From: Gavia stellata
Taxonomy: Eukaryota; Chordata; Aves; Gaviiformes; Gaviidae
NCBI RefSeq assembly: GCF_030936135.1
Contig: NC_082596.1
Location: 100,401,383-100,465,382 of the forward strand
Length of the DNA: 64,000 bases
Reading direction: 5' to 3'
The position numbers and the translations under genes are program-made. The stretch's first letter is position 1, and every line of letters starts with the position of its first letter. The notes beneath the pieces were generated by a model, which saw only the letters and a program-made list of their open reading frames with translations, searched no databases and was not told the origin of the DNA. This document shows, one piece after another, positions 36,928 to 50,599 of the stretch.

Positions 36928-39900
36928 AAAAATGTGGGGTGATCAGCATGTATTGTGTTTTGAAATTTTCTTGCAGCTGTGACTTGCAAGTGGTACAGCA
37001 AATGCAATTTCCTTTAAAACATCCATGAACAGATAGAATTTTACAGAGTAAGGCTAATTACTGGCTTTTTGTTTCTTAGCCAGATGTTGAGGTAGGGAGG
37101 AAATGGATGGTGCAGCCCACCACATCGGGTTGCTATGGGATGGTGGTTGGTATTTGTCACTGAGGCGGCAGTCGCCAGCACCACAGGATCACAACATGCA
37201 AAATCTTTCTTCAGTTTGTTTTTAGAGGATGCAAGTCCTAGAGAAGTGTGTCGTGGTCAAACTGGAGCATAAAAGGTCATAGCAGAGTTTCTGTGTGCTG
37301 TCCCTTTGTCCTTTGCAGCCTCTCCTGTAGAAGAAATAGTAGTTCCCTCTTTACACTTTTTCCAGGCCCAATTTTACTTTTATTAAAAATTAAATTGAAA
37401 TTCAAAAACTGAGTTGATTTTTTTGCCATTATCTTCAGTCAAAATAAAGTTAAGAGGCTCAAACTGAGTCTCTGTTGTTACAAGTTTCAGTGCTCATTAT
37501 ATTTTGCCTGTCGACAAAGAACGGGACTAAGACCACATACCTCTGCAAGGAGGTTATCCAGCGGCTATTGTATTAGTGCTACCGTAGGTCATTGCCTCAG
37601 TATGCTCCCTTTGAAATGGCTGCTGTAAAGAGAAACTTTAGCTGAAAACCATTTCCAAATAATTTTCACACGGTAAGAAATTATTCTTCATATATGATGT
37701 GATTTCCACGTGCACCTTCCCTGTGCTTTCAAGTTCCCAGGCTAGTTTGTCCCACAGAATCCAATAAAAAAGTGTAATTTCTCCCTAGGGTCTTTTCTGG
37801 TCATGTTTGATATCACTTAACATAATGAGCTTTTTTCTCCCACATCATAAAGGGGTTTGTTTTAGATTTCTTTTTTTTTTTTCTTCAACAAAAAGTGTTG
37901 CTTACATCCCTTCTAAAGAATGCTCTTAGTTATGTGAAATGTGGACACGTTGTCTGGGCCAACCTCTTATCTGCACCAGATTCAAAAAGTCTGGTTCAGT
38001 ACAGTGGCTTAGACTGCATGTTTTTGTTGTGTTTTGTTTCTTTTAAAAATATATATGTATGTGTCCCGTTAAAAAACATTGCTGCCCCCGTCTAGGAACA
38101 ATGCAACACTCACATCATTTCCTGAAAGAATAGAGTTGGAAGGCAATTATCTACTCACCAAACAGGCTAAAACAACAGTTCCTGATATTCTTCTCAAATA
38201 TTTCAACTTCCCAGGAATCCGGAAAAAATAATTCCATGAGACGGTGTTATGAATGAAGGTAGGACATTTCAGTTTCCTTCACTTGGAAGCAGACATCCAG
38301 AGGTAATAAATTACCGCGCACTTGGCACTGCTGGGAGGGGGGTCTGGCTGTGGCAAATTGTTTTTCTTCAGAGCAGGAACAATGAAGTGCTTTTACGTCC
38401 TCCTTTGTCCGGTGACAGGCATGGCTTCTTTCTTAATGGGCTTTCAGCAGCAATCACATGAATTACGAGTAGAAGAAACAGGAACCTGACAGCAAAGTAC
38501 CTTGAACCAAATTTGTTTAGAAATAGGAAATTATAATAAAGTGGGTTTTTTTCCATTTTACCAATGTGACATAAAGCCAGTAACATGGTCTGAGAACTGC
38601 ACTGTAACAGGAAAATAAATGGAAAAAAATGAGTAGTGAAAAAGCATTTTTACCTCTTTCTCTTGCATCTCAAGGAAAGCAATTTTTACCAGCATTATCC
38701 CGGTCCCATTTCTGTCACTCTGAAATGACTAGCTACATCTGCTATCTGTATTTATTTTATGCATTTTTTTGGTTAGTGTAAAGGAAAGAAGAGTAAACAT
38801 ACTGAAGAGGACTCGGATACTGCTTTTGCAGGTTCTCTTGTCAAGTGTTATTTTCAGCTTACTCATTAATTCATGTTTGAACAGTTCTTAGATGGGATTG
38901 TAAACTTGGATCCTATGATAGACATTATATGGACATATCGAAAAGTGAAATGCTGCTCTTGGGAAAAGAGTTGATGCTCTTGATCTTTGAAGAGCTCACT
39001 TCTGGTATTCAATAACCAAGCAGATGGAAAATACTTCTGAAGAAGTGTGTCCTTGGATCCAAAGTGAAGTGTGTGAGCAAGGTAGCCCAGGGAACCTTGC
39101 ACAGCACTATTACTAAATTTGCAAAATCGTAGCAAGAAAACAGCAAATTAATGCACATCAAAATGAAGTACTATTAAACCAGAAGCTCTTAATGGCACCT
39201 GCTCTCATTCTTGCTTCTGGATAAAGTTTGAAGAAAGTGGTCATAAATGGGAAATATATAAATTATATTTAATTGATTTAGAAAAGTGATAGTTCTGATT
39301 TAATCTGAAGATATGCATATCATATAGCTTTTCTAAGAGATGTTTTTCTTTTGTTACTTCGAGAACTTGATTGAGTAGTCCTACCAGCTTCAGGAGGTAC
39401 CTACGTCAGCACTTGCCACACGCCAGCAGATGTTGCGGAGTCTGGCTCTGTACTTCACATCTTGAAGGGGATTCAGCATTTACAAGGGATCGCTTGGCCA
39501 GAAAGACCTAAACTCAGCAGAGAGGTTTGCATGTACCCACAGTGCATTTTGCTTGTGCCAGGGAAAACGGAAGGATGAAATCCTGCTCCGGTAGAAATCT
39601 TTAGCAAAATTCCCATTAACTTCACCGCGGCTAGAATTTAGCTAGTCTTTTTGGAATCGGGCATGCCTCTTCAAGGATGAATGCAAGCAGTCCCTTTTTT
39701 CTTTAATAGCGACACTGAACCATGGTAAAGAAACGTGATTAACGTAATCGCTATTCTCATAGAACAACTTTCATGCCCATACTATTTAGATTTTTTTTCA
39801 AATTGAATCTATTATTCCAGGTTTGTAATTTATCTACTTATTTTTGGTTTATGAAATAATGGAAAGTGTGATGACGTTTGCTGCATCGAGCATTAAGTAG

Positions 39901-42900
39901 TTCATCGCAACTCAACGCTAACTTTTTCTAAGCATTTAAAATTGCTAGGCATCTCATCAATAATGAGGTCAAACACCTTTAGCATGTTTCATGGCTCATA
40001 ACATGCCTTATGAACATCAGACTGTGTGGGTACTACCTGTAAGGTGCAGATAGTAAGACCACCACAATATCACAATAGGCTTAATGGTTTTGGGATAGTT
40101 CAATGACTTTTATATAAACTAAAAAATAGTGAAGTTTAAATTTTGTTTACAATTAAATTAATCTATCTTCTCCTACCTGCCAGCCCTGGATGCATAAACA
40201 GGGCTATATGAAGGTGAATGTCTTATTTTCATTTTGCTTTCTGTACTCTTGCTCACGGTAAAGAGGTGATATCATAATAGTTTCCACAGTTGTTTTGGTG
40301 GAGCCCAACAGGTTTCACGCCCCATCCTTTTCAAATGGCCTCACAGTTGTGGCTGATGATAGGATTCAAGCCTGCTGTAGGACTTGATGCTCTGCTTTTC
40401 ACCGGTACTGGCCCTTCGGCTTCATTTCGGCTCATTGCTGAGTTGGCAGTGTAATCTTAAAGGAGTAAAAGGTAGTAAACTATTTCTATTACTAAAACAC
40501 CTTTGGTGGCCATTAAGCCAGTAACAGATGTTTAGCTGAAAGGTCAGATAATTTACAATGTGGAACATAATTTCAGTTACTACCTTTCACAATTACAAGT
40601 ATGTAGTTGACCTACATAATATTCTGAGTGTTTGTGGCCCCATGCAATTGGGCATGCACGAAGGATTATTTGCTAAAACCTGGGGTGAGAATCAGACGCT
40701 CGCTCCATTACAGAATCATAAAGAAGAAAGAGAAAAGAAGCAGACCCAGAGAGTTGAGTAAAGCAAACTAAGACTCATTATTATGTCTTGGTATTTTATG
40801 GTATCTATATTGGTATTTTGCTAGGCCGTTTGATCAAAAGAAATTGAACTGCGTGGTAAACAGCTAAAGATTATATTAGAAGACTCAAGTGTCAGCTTGC
40901 TTGAAAGCAAAGTATATTGTAGGACATATGGTTCGGAAACCTTAGGCAATGTATTTTTTAATAAAAAAAAAACCATGGAATTTATTAGAGAAGAGTGGAA
41001 TTTATTATCTGTTACTGTAATGGCTGTAGAAAAAAGGATTGTCACCTTTTCTCACAGTGCAAATAATTGAGACATGAAGGCTCAGAATTTTTTTTCTATA
41101 AAATTGAAAGGGAAAGGAAAGGTCTCAAATTGTGCTTCTTTCCAGCAGGTAACTCTACTGTGCATCCAAGGGTTGTGGGGTTTTTTGTTTGTTTTTTTTT
41201 TTTTCCTGAATATCTTACTGGAGTAGTTGTGGTAAGTATATTATCTTGCTCCTAGGATCTGTGTAACTTCTGTGTAAGTAAGGAAAAGGATAAAACCAAA
41301 GCTGTAGGGATAGTGGTACTACATAGATAGATAAGGAATTTGCAGTTAGATTATCTTCCTGTATTTCTTGCTATTAAATGCTATAAACAGAGAAGTGATG
41401 AAAGCTAATACATATTTGGGAAAGAATTTTCTTTTGCCTACAAAATGCAAATTCATTTAATTTTTAGATCAGTGGTTGAGCCAGCATTTAAAATAATAAT
41501 TTAAAAAATTGAAATAAAACTTGACTTTTTGGGGGCTGTTGTGTTGTCAACCGGTGGCCGGATGCTAGGGCAGACTTTCCCCAATTAGCAGGTTGCGTGC
41601 CCCATCTGGTTGGCCAACTTCACTGTTTATGCGTCCTACACATTACCGCAGTCGAGACTCAAAACAGTAAACGCCTCGGAACACCAAAAGTGCCAGAAGC
41701 CACCTTATTTTTGTTGTTATTTTCTGTAATTATACCTGGGAGGATTGGAGAGTTCTAGCGCTTTTTTTCCCCCTCACTTTTTTTTTTCTTTTTTATGACT
41801 TGTTTTTTGCATTTCATAAACCCTTGGCAATGGGTACAACAGCTGCCTTTGCACTCGCAAGAGGCGAGATCCTCTAGGGCACGTACGCTTCCAGCAATGA
41901 TCAGTCCCCTCTTTCACCATGCAGCGTCTCAGAGGTACAACCAAGAAAGCGGGACATCATGTGTACGGCCCCCTTGCGTCATGTGGGACTTGCCCTCAAG
42001 AGTTGTTTCCCAAGGAGCGCGTTCACTTGTGTGATTTCCCTCCTCTCATTTCTGTTCTGTGCTTGGCTTCCTAGTGAACAATGATGCCCTCTGAGCTCTA
42101 ACATTCCTCTTTTACCCTCATCCCTGACCGTGCTTTTCCTCAACAAGCCTGAATCAGGGGTTGTACAGTTGAGTTCTGATTTAATTTTATTTTTTTCTTT
42201 CTTTACCATGAAAAGGTCAGTTTGGTTTACTTTATGGTAGAAGGTCTAAGACTTTAGTGGAAAAGGTGGATGCAAGTTGTTTTCATATAGTTTAAGTAAG
42301 GTTAAGCAGTGTTCCCCCAAGGTTTGTACTGGTGCTGGCACTGTCTAATGTTTGACTTGGAGGAAGGCACAAGCAGTGGGGTGGTAAAACCAACACATGA
42401 CCAAAAAAAATTACTCGGTCACATTCAGAAAGGAAGAGAAGGAAATGTAGAAGGACCTAACAAAGAGCAGGCAATCTGACATGATGATGGAGCTGCGATT
42501 GCAGTGCAATGTGATTTAGAGAACAATGTTGCCTATTTATATATACTAAATTTTAAATTTACTGAAACCAGCTGGGAAAAAGATACACACGTTGCTGTGA
42601 AGAACTGAGTGAAACATCTCTTCATCATGCAGTGTTGGCTGAAAAGCAAATAGATATGTGGGAAATTGGGTAGTATTAAGAGAGGATTCAAGAACAATAC
42701 TAAAAATAAAATAATGTAATACCATGACATATAGCATGTAGTCACATAGTCTACTAAACACAGTCTGCTTCATCTCAGAAGGGATATGACTGAGATGGAA
42801 AAGGACAGTGAAAATGAAATTTGGAGAAGTGTGTATGTAAGGAGAAACCTTTAGAGGTCTAACTTGGAGAGTAAAGAAAAAGTCTTTAATACAGTAAACA

Positions 42901-44940
42901 GTGCAGAGAAAGTAAGTCGTATGTCTATTCACATTTCTTTATTATTCAAGAGTAGAGAGAAAAATGGATTAAATCTATTTGACTTTTACAACTGATGAAA
43001 GAAATTGGTTTTTACGTAGCACGCAACTGATTTGTAGTCTACACCACAGGTTGCCATTGACCGACTGCTTTGCAGGTGAACTTTCTGGGAAAACTGCCCA
43101 CACTTCATTGAACGACTCCACTTAGGAAACTTCCCATTGGCTTTTTTAGGCAAATTTCATTGTGACCTTTCCTAACGCTTGAGTACTATCCTTTGCACGC
43201 TTTCCAACACAGATGAGGGCATCTTATCAGACACTTAGCTTTAGGTATGTGTTTTCAATGGATTTTACTTTCTCAAACAATGTATTTCACACTATGTGTT
43301 TGTGTAACAATTGCTATCTAGTTCATAATTAGTTAGGGAACTCTGGGAATGCATTAACAAAAAAAAAAAAAATTTACCGGAAGTATGCTGTTGTATTCTT
43401 TTTTCTTTAAGAATCTCCCGTCCTATTCCAGCTTGATGTTTTTCTGGGTAGATGCAGATTCATGTGTATTCCACAAAATGCTTAATGAGGAGAATGCATA
43501 TGGCTGGTCATCTTTGATTTATTTCCAGAGTTAAACTTGTCAGTGAGTATTGGGCAGGAAGAAGAACTAAGGCAGTGCTGTTTGTTAGAAATACCTTGTG
43601 GGAGGTGGAGTGGCTTTGGATCCTTCATGGCTTTGAAAGGTGGTACACGGGGATAACTACATGGTGCGGTGACTTGGGAGAGAGAGAGAGAGCATGCTTC
43701 TATTAGGAAAATACAAAGAATCCTATTTTTTCCTGTAAAGCAAATAGATCCATGCCATTTGACAGACATTATGGGGCCTTGAAATAAATTTACCTTGCAA
43801 AGGTGCTGAAAGACAAGGTGGCTGCTGTCTGTGCCAAACTTGCAATACTTGGTTGCTCTTGCTTAATAAGAGTTCACTGTAAATAAGCTTTCTATCTGGC
43901 TAGCTTTGCTTTATGTGAAACTTAATAGTCCAGCAGCGTATGTTTGCCTATAGCTGGTTTTGCTTCTAGCTTTTCTTCTAAAGTGTAAGGTATCTATCTT
44001 GCTTTATTTTAACATCACTGGAATAGTTGTGCGCTTGTGTAGGGACTGACTGTTGAAGTTTCTCTTGGAGAGCAAGATTGGCTCCTGATCGCGAGAGAAG
44101 GGGATATGGCTGTGGACATCCTGCATATGAGGAAACTGTGAGGCTTTCCCAATGCCGCAGCAAGAAAAGTGGTAGTACTGTCCTTAGGGGTATAATGAGC
44201 ATCAAGTGACCTGAGAAGAGCCAGGCTTTCTTTTTACCTCGATAATGGTATTACTGGCCAAACACTAAGGCCCAGCCCAAATGAAGTCTTTCCTGGCCTA
44301 CAGTGAGCTATGGACAAGGCTGCTGTTGTAAGGAGAAAATACAAAAATCCTCTCCTTTCTTTTTTCTTTTTTTTTAAAAAGAAAACAAACCAAACCAAAA
44401 AACCACAAAGCAAACCGCACCACCAAAAAGCTGCAAACCACCCCTCCCCCAGGTCCCAAGCCCAGTATTTCTGAATCTGATCACATACTTCTGCTTCAAC
44501 ACAGACGAAAATTTCATGAGAATTTAATACTTCACTCTTGAGCTTCCCGCAGAGCAGCTGGCTTGGGCTCCTTCACGGAGACAGGGTAAGCAGTAGGCGA
44601 TGGAAGGTTTTCCAGTTAGCATTGGCACACTCCACAAAGCGGAAAAGGTATAGAAAAGGAGAAACAGATATAAATTAATAATTAAAAATAACCTGCCTTC
44701 ACCAGTAACAACAGAGAAAATACTTTCCATGCTATGTAAGTAATACATCAACACTGAAGCTGATTAAAATTTGATAAACTACTAACTTCCCCATTTTCTG
44801 ATAGGAAGGCTGGGGCCCGAGATAAAGCAGTGTCATGCTGGGGAGGACAAACACCCTAGCATCCAATAAACTTTTTATGCATTTATTTTGTTAAGACTGA
44901 TTCCCATTTCCTTTGTAACTCTTTGTTTATTAATGAGTTG
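36928..44940. other. Intergenic desert, 36.9-44.9 kb
   Basis: No gene or named mobile element recognised. It contains an (AG)n stretch around 43678-43692 and several homopolymer runs (for example near 41190, 43365 and 44370). The interval 39600-40180 has no repeat-like features and several homeodomain-type TAAT cores. It is noted separately as a possible conserved non-coding element, without proof. Confidence 0.45.
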
Positions 44941-44944
44941 ACTC

Positions 44945-45362
44945 ACCCAGAGTCCAGCAGCTTGTTTCCACACCAGAGAGATGGATTTGCACCCCCGCCA
45001 AGTGGAGTCAGAGGCAGAGATAACAGCCAGCAACAACAATAGTCTTCCCTGGTCCGTTTGCCAAGAACAATTGGCAGAAAGGACTCGGGGAGTAACTTAT
45101 CACCAGCGCAGGGAGAGGCTGAAGCTCTGGAAGCACAGAGGTTGCTGCTTGCCTGCCGCAGATAAACAGCAGGATGCAACCAAGAGCCAAGCTCCCATTG
45201 CTGGCTTTACCTGGCGGAGGAGGAGGCAGGCACTCATCAGCTAACATAACGCTCCATGATAACCAGCCGGTTATTTTAAGTAGCCTACGACACAGCAGAC
45301 TAACGCAGCAGGCTTTTTTTCAAATCCAGGCTGACAAAACCCTGAAGATAGTTTGGTCCTGA
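44945..45362 (+). other. Possible non-coding exon with strong splice donor
   Basis: A stretch of higher G+C than its surroundings, ending in CCTGAG followed by GTAAGT at 45363, a near-perfect splice donor. Open frames exist on both strands (87 codons + at 44981; 79 codons - at 45247) but none resembles a known protein. It could be an exon of an unannotated non-coding RNA, or of a read-through such as the BLOC1S5-TXNDC5 transcripts known in human. It could equally be chance. Confidence 0.2.
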
Positions 45363-47330
45363 GGTAAGTATTGTTCATGAATGCAAACACATCCTTGAAT
45401 TGGTTAAGCTCTTCTCCAGTGAAGCGCTGTGTTTTTAACGTGAGCGAGTCGTCAGATCCTGCGTTATGGGTGATGCGACATCCGCTCACAACAGTTCCTA
45501 TTTGATATTTCAACCTGCTTCTCTCAAGTCTTACTCTGCAAAATGGTGAGCGCCTGTTCGTATCAGCTCAGCTGCCTTTGGTCCTGACAGCTCTTTTGCC
45601 TGAGAGTAAAAAAAGAAAGGAACACCTGGGGCAAATTCTCTTACAAAAATTATATCAAAGTTTCACCTCGTGACTGCATCATGGTTCTCTCTGAGAGCAC
45701 GTCCCCCTGCTAGCTAGTCAAATAAATTCAGACTTCACACACATGATGACTCTCAGACATTTACAGCTGTTACTTGCATGGCTTTTTGGACAAAGCAGAC
45801 ATCTTACTAAATAGTATTTTGAATCTAATTAAAATACCCATGAAGATAGAATTCTGTGCGACACAAAACTCATTATGGTTAATGAAATATGACTCAATAT
45901 GTTTAATTTAACAAAAGAATATGGCAAATTTGGGATTTTAGAGTGGGAAGCAGCATGAAAGGGTATGTTGTGGATTGGCTACTACAGCTGGCCTCCATAC
46001 TGCTAAGCCCCCTTCAGATTAAGGAGAAATTGGAGCCTGTTAATTTGTTCTGCATTTCTTTATATGCTTTACCCAAATTTTCTTCATGACCTGACTCAAT
46101 GTCAGAAACCATCTTTCCAGTCTGGCTTGGTAGAGATAATTTCTTGTTATTCTTTCCTCTCCCCAGTCTATACAGCTAGATCGTATTGAGATCCTTCCAC
46201 TTCTTTTTCTGTGGGTCTGCTTTTCCATAACTTCAACCAAATCTCTCATTTGAGCTTTTATTGTACTGTGTGTTGCTCTTCAGCTCTTGCAACACACTCT
46301 TTGCAAGTGTCAGAGAGACACATGCTTTCCCTCAAAAGCAGGTGTTAAATTCAAACTCTGCTTTTATTTGTTTGATCATGCTACTTCTCACTTCAAATCT
46401 CAGAGCTGGCTTCCATGTAGCATGATATCCAGTTTAAGACTCTAGTTCCCTCAATGCAAGGACACAAAATTACTGTTGCTTTTTAAACTTTAAATTTCCT
46501 GGTATTTTGAATTCTAAAGTTAGGCTTTACTGAGCCATTAACGTTATTTTTGTTTCACAACAGAAAGGAGAGGGGTAAAAAACAACACGGAGACGGCTTG
46601 CAATAATTTGTTTCAGAACCACTAGACCAAGAGAGGAGAAAGTTACTGATTTCCAAGGTATATCTAAGTTCAGGGTGGCAAAGTAATGATTTCCTGTGAA
46701 TCAACGGTATTATTATAAAATTTGAACATCCAAAATGTACTTATGCTGTAATCTTTGTCCATGAGCCCATCTCAACCTCCTGTCTTCTCGCTCTCACTTT
46801 ATCCCATCACATCTAAAGTTAGACTGCTAGCACTAGAGGAAGAGACCACACCTTTCCCATATCTTCTTTTTTTTTTTTTTTTAAACTTAGCCCATTTTTG
46901 CTTGCTCTATAAATAAATAATAGCCAGTGTGGTGCCAGAGAAGGAAAGGAAAAAGCTACATTGGCTCACAAAGCAAAATAAGAAATCGACAAACTTAAAA
47001 ACATCTTTTTCTTACAAAATGCAACCACTCTTGGGAGAAATCAATGCATTTGGTGTTCTGCGAAAGAAATTAATCCCTTTGCTGTAGCACCCCTGTTTCT
47101 GACTAAAGACACTGTCATGGTGTGCAAGGACATTTGGGGCATCTAAACGACCAGGCAGACCAGCGCTATGGGCTGTTGGCAGAGTGATTCCTTGCAAGCA
47201 GTGGCTGCAGGGCCAAGCCTAGAGATGCTCCACGAGCTGCCAAAACTCCAGGTGAGGACCAGCAGTGACCTCCCACCCTCAGCTACTTGTTGCTGTAGTG
47301 CCCTTCCCTTGTGCTGGGTGTTTGCCAGCA
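45363..47330. other. Intergenic, 45.4-47.3 kb
   Basis: AT-rich with a T18 run at about 46865-46882. Nothing recognised. Confidence 0.5.
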
Positions 47331-47333
47331 GCA

Positions 47334-47613
47334 TTAGGGCAGGTAGTGGTAGGACAAGGGGTAATGGCTTTAAACTGAAAGAGGATAGATTTAGATTAGA
47401 TATTAGGAAGAAATTCCTCACTGTGAGGGTTGTGAGGCACTGGCACAGGTTGCCCAGAGAAGTTGTGGATGTCCCATCCCTGGAAGTGTTCGAGGCCAGG
47501 TTGGATGGGGCTTGGAGCAACCTGGTCTAGGGGAAGGTGTCCCTGCCCATGGCAGGGGGTTTGGAACTAGATGATCTTTAAGGTCCCTTCCAACCCAAAC
47601 CATTCTATGATTA
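47334..47613 (+). mobile_element. CR1 LINE 3' fragment, sense
   Basis: Plus-strand translation gives the CR1 ORF2 C-terminus (RTRGNGFKLKEDRFRLDIRK, then HWHRLPREVVDVPSLEVF and LDGAWSNLV, stop near 47530). The CR1 3' UTR follows and ends with CATTCTATGATT at 47601-47612. The copy is severely 5'-truncated, as is usual, at about 47330. The intact C-terminal frame suggests moderate age. Confidence 0.95.
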
Positions 47614-50590
47614 GTGCCCCAAGGGGCTCTGCCAGGTAAGGGTATGCACAGCTGTGTCAGCACAAGAGGAAAGGAAGGAGCAGAGGAGAGAAGGAGCGGT
47701 GGGGCCAGGAGCTGCTCACATCAGCATGACTTTCTACTTATGTCAGTGTGGTAAACGGTGGTTGAGTGTCTCTTTGTCCCCAGTGTTAGCCCAGAATCGA
47801 CATGTCACCAATGTGGCTTTAAAAACCCATTAGTATTCATTCCCTATAAGGTATTGGGGTTTTCAGCCCATAATCTTACCTCATGCGTTTCTAAGTATTC
47901 AGCCATATAAGCATTAGCAGTGCTGCAACTTGTTTGGCATTTGATGTAAAACAACTACTTTTTATTTCAGTGATGTGCTATTGAATCGATTGGCCTGCTG
48001 AGTTTTCACTGTGTCTCTTTCCTTCCCATCTAATATCTTCTTAAGCCTTCTTTTTTGTGGTGTCATATTAATCTTGCCTGAGATTCAATTCTGCTTTCCA
48101 TTCTGATTCTAGGTTTTTTACAAGGATTTGAGGAAGGTGGAACATGGTTCTCCATCCATATAAGGCTGGATGTCATCTAATTCTTTTAAGTGTTGTAGAT
48201 TTCTTGCCTTATCAGTAACAAAATACAGAGAAGGAACATGAACTACATTGAATTCCCAAGGAAATGTAGGGGGTGAGGAAGTTAAACACCCTCTATGAGA
48301 TCAGAAGAGAGTGTTGTCATGAATGTCTTTCTAAAAAGAGATCAAAATGTACGGTCACTTCAGGTGCCGCAGGACTCTGTCTGTGTAGGAGCATGCTTGG
48401 AGCTCCGAAATACTTTTGATAGCTTTCTGACCTGGAGAGGCCAAGAAATGCTGGTCAGTCCTGAGTAACAGTAGGAAGGAGCCCGCAAGAGAAGGTGTGT
48501 TTCAGGGTGGAGGAGATTTAGAAGTGCGGTGCCAAGACCGTCAGTTGTTTCCACTGCAGTCATTACCAGACATATTGGACTGTAATTTATCATTTCTCCG
48601 TCTATACCCTCAGGATACGTTTGGCAGCTGATAACACTTTTTATCCTCTCACAGATCACTGTGCTATATTCACACCAGAGCTTTCTCGAAGAGCTCAAGG
48701 GACTCTTCCTACCACTACTGGCATTGTCAGCATCCCGGTATTTCAGTTTTGGTGGATACCATCAGTGAGTCTTTCACTTGGACCCTCAGCTTCTTATTTA
48801 AGGGTTGCTTCTTCACATGGAACAGTAACATTGGCTGAAAGAGGACTCTAAGCAGTCAGCTCATCTTTCTCCAAGCCCTTTCTCACCACAAATTAATTAA
48901 GAACACACCCAAAATGCACATCTGGTAGCTATGCCAGGTTGTAGTCTTTTTTTTTATGGAATAAAGGACTCTAAAAGTTGTGTAACACTTACAGCTGCCT
49001 TCTCCCTTCCTTTCTACATGAGCAGATGCAGCTGTTTGTGGTTTATCTCCCCTCCCCGGTGGTGCGTTAATTTGCGTTAATTTGCTAACACTTAGCAAAT
49101 GCACCTGGCATACATGTCTGAGACTGAGGAGCAAACAGCACTGAACGCACTGACTGTGCTCGTCGAGAAAGAGCACCTGATGTTATTTTAAAATAGCATT
49201 TGAAAGTGGCAAAGGCAAATAATCCTTCCTTCAGCTACAAGTCAAGTTGAGACCTCCTCTAATTTAATCCAGCTCTGTAGGTTTTAGTGGAATCTGTCCC
49301 TAACAGATTTTTAACAGATTGGAGACCTAGAGATCTACAAGATCACTTAACTTTTCAACAAATACCACTATTCAGAGGTTTCCATGGACAATGCCTTCCT
49401 CCCAAAGTGTATTAATAATTAAATACACTTGTGAAAAAGCAGTTTCTTTCTGGATGCAGAGGACACTGAAGGCTTCCCAGACTTTCAGATTTGGTACATA
49501 CACAGCACCAGGAGAGCCCCCAGCAAAAGCAAGCCATGTGTGGGATGGCAGCTTGATTTGGAGAGACGGTTCAGAAGGTGGTGGCTGGAAGCTGCTGAAA
49601 GGTCAGCTTGAATTGGGCTTCACCTCACAGAGCTTTGCCTCTAGTTCTGGGAGGACTCCTGTTCATAAGCTGTGCGTGGTCCAGCATTGGAAGGATGCTA
49701 TTTTAGAGCGTTACAAGGTGTTTAGTTATTGCCAGTCACAGTGCAGGGCTCACCATAAGAATAACCTGTCTACATTGTTGTAGTATTCCAAGAAATGTGT
49801 AAACTGGTGCCCTGATAAGATGGTGGGGAGGCCATTGTCACGGTTGCATTTCTGATACTTGCCTTAAGCAAGCTGCTGTGGTTCTATAGTACATGAGCAT
49901 GCAAGGAGGAAGGATACAAATCACAAATGTCTCCCTCAACTCTGAAGAGATGAGATCCCCAATGCCACCACTGCATTTACAGGGTACTCCAGAAAATGCC
50001 CGGTGTGGGTAGGTCAGGGCTGCGTGCTCCTCCCAGGCTGCCTCGTAGGGTGGAAGGAAACAAGGCTGCAAGGAGCAAGGGAGAAGACCCTACTTCGATA
50101 TTTCTGCAGGTGTTCTTCTGCGACACAGCTGCAGAGTACAACATCTGATAGAGCTTTTACTAGGTCAGCCTGGGACTCAACACACCCGCCTTATCCTTCA
50201 CCTCACTGTCCCAGGGCATAAAGGCAGAGAATGATTTTTCTACCTCTTGAAGCAGCTTTTGTTAGTTAAAGCATACTGAAGATTAAAAATAATTGCAAAA
50301 AATCTTTTTAGTTAATATTTAGTTTTATCCTTCATGAAAATAAACTTTTGTGGCCAGTGTTTTGCTGTCTTGAATATTAACACAATTGTGATGTATCTCT
50401 ATATATTTGTATATAGAGATATACATATCTATAGAGATAAATAGATAGCTAGATATTAAGATACATATCTCAGTATACCTGAAGTATTCTGAAGTCCATT
50501 AAATTAGATATTCCAGGTGCTTGATAATTAAAAATATTCCATTAATTTTAATACATGGACTTGTCTGAAAAATTTTAATTAACGTATAAC
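47614..50590. other. Intergenic, 47.6-50.6 kb
   Basis: No gene recognised. A 130-codon open frame at 49391-49783 has no family features and no splice or promoter support. A perfect AT-rich hairpin lies at 50394-50421. Confidence 0.5.
50394..50421. repeat. 12-bp inverted repeat (AT-rich hairpin)
   Basis: Arms TATCTCTATATA (50394-50405) and TATATAGAGATA (50410-50421) are perfect reverse complements around a 4-base loop. It sits in a wider ATAGATA-rich tract to about 50475, so it may simply be simple-sequence structure. Confidence 0.85.
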
Positions 50591-50599
50591 TTCAGCTGA

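Noticed and set aside
49391..49783. 130-codon plus-strand open frame
   Set aside because: No family features, no start-site or splicing support, lies in a gene desert.
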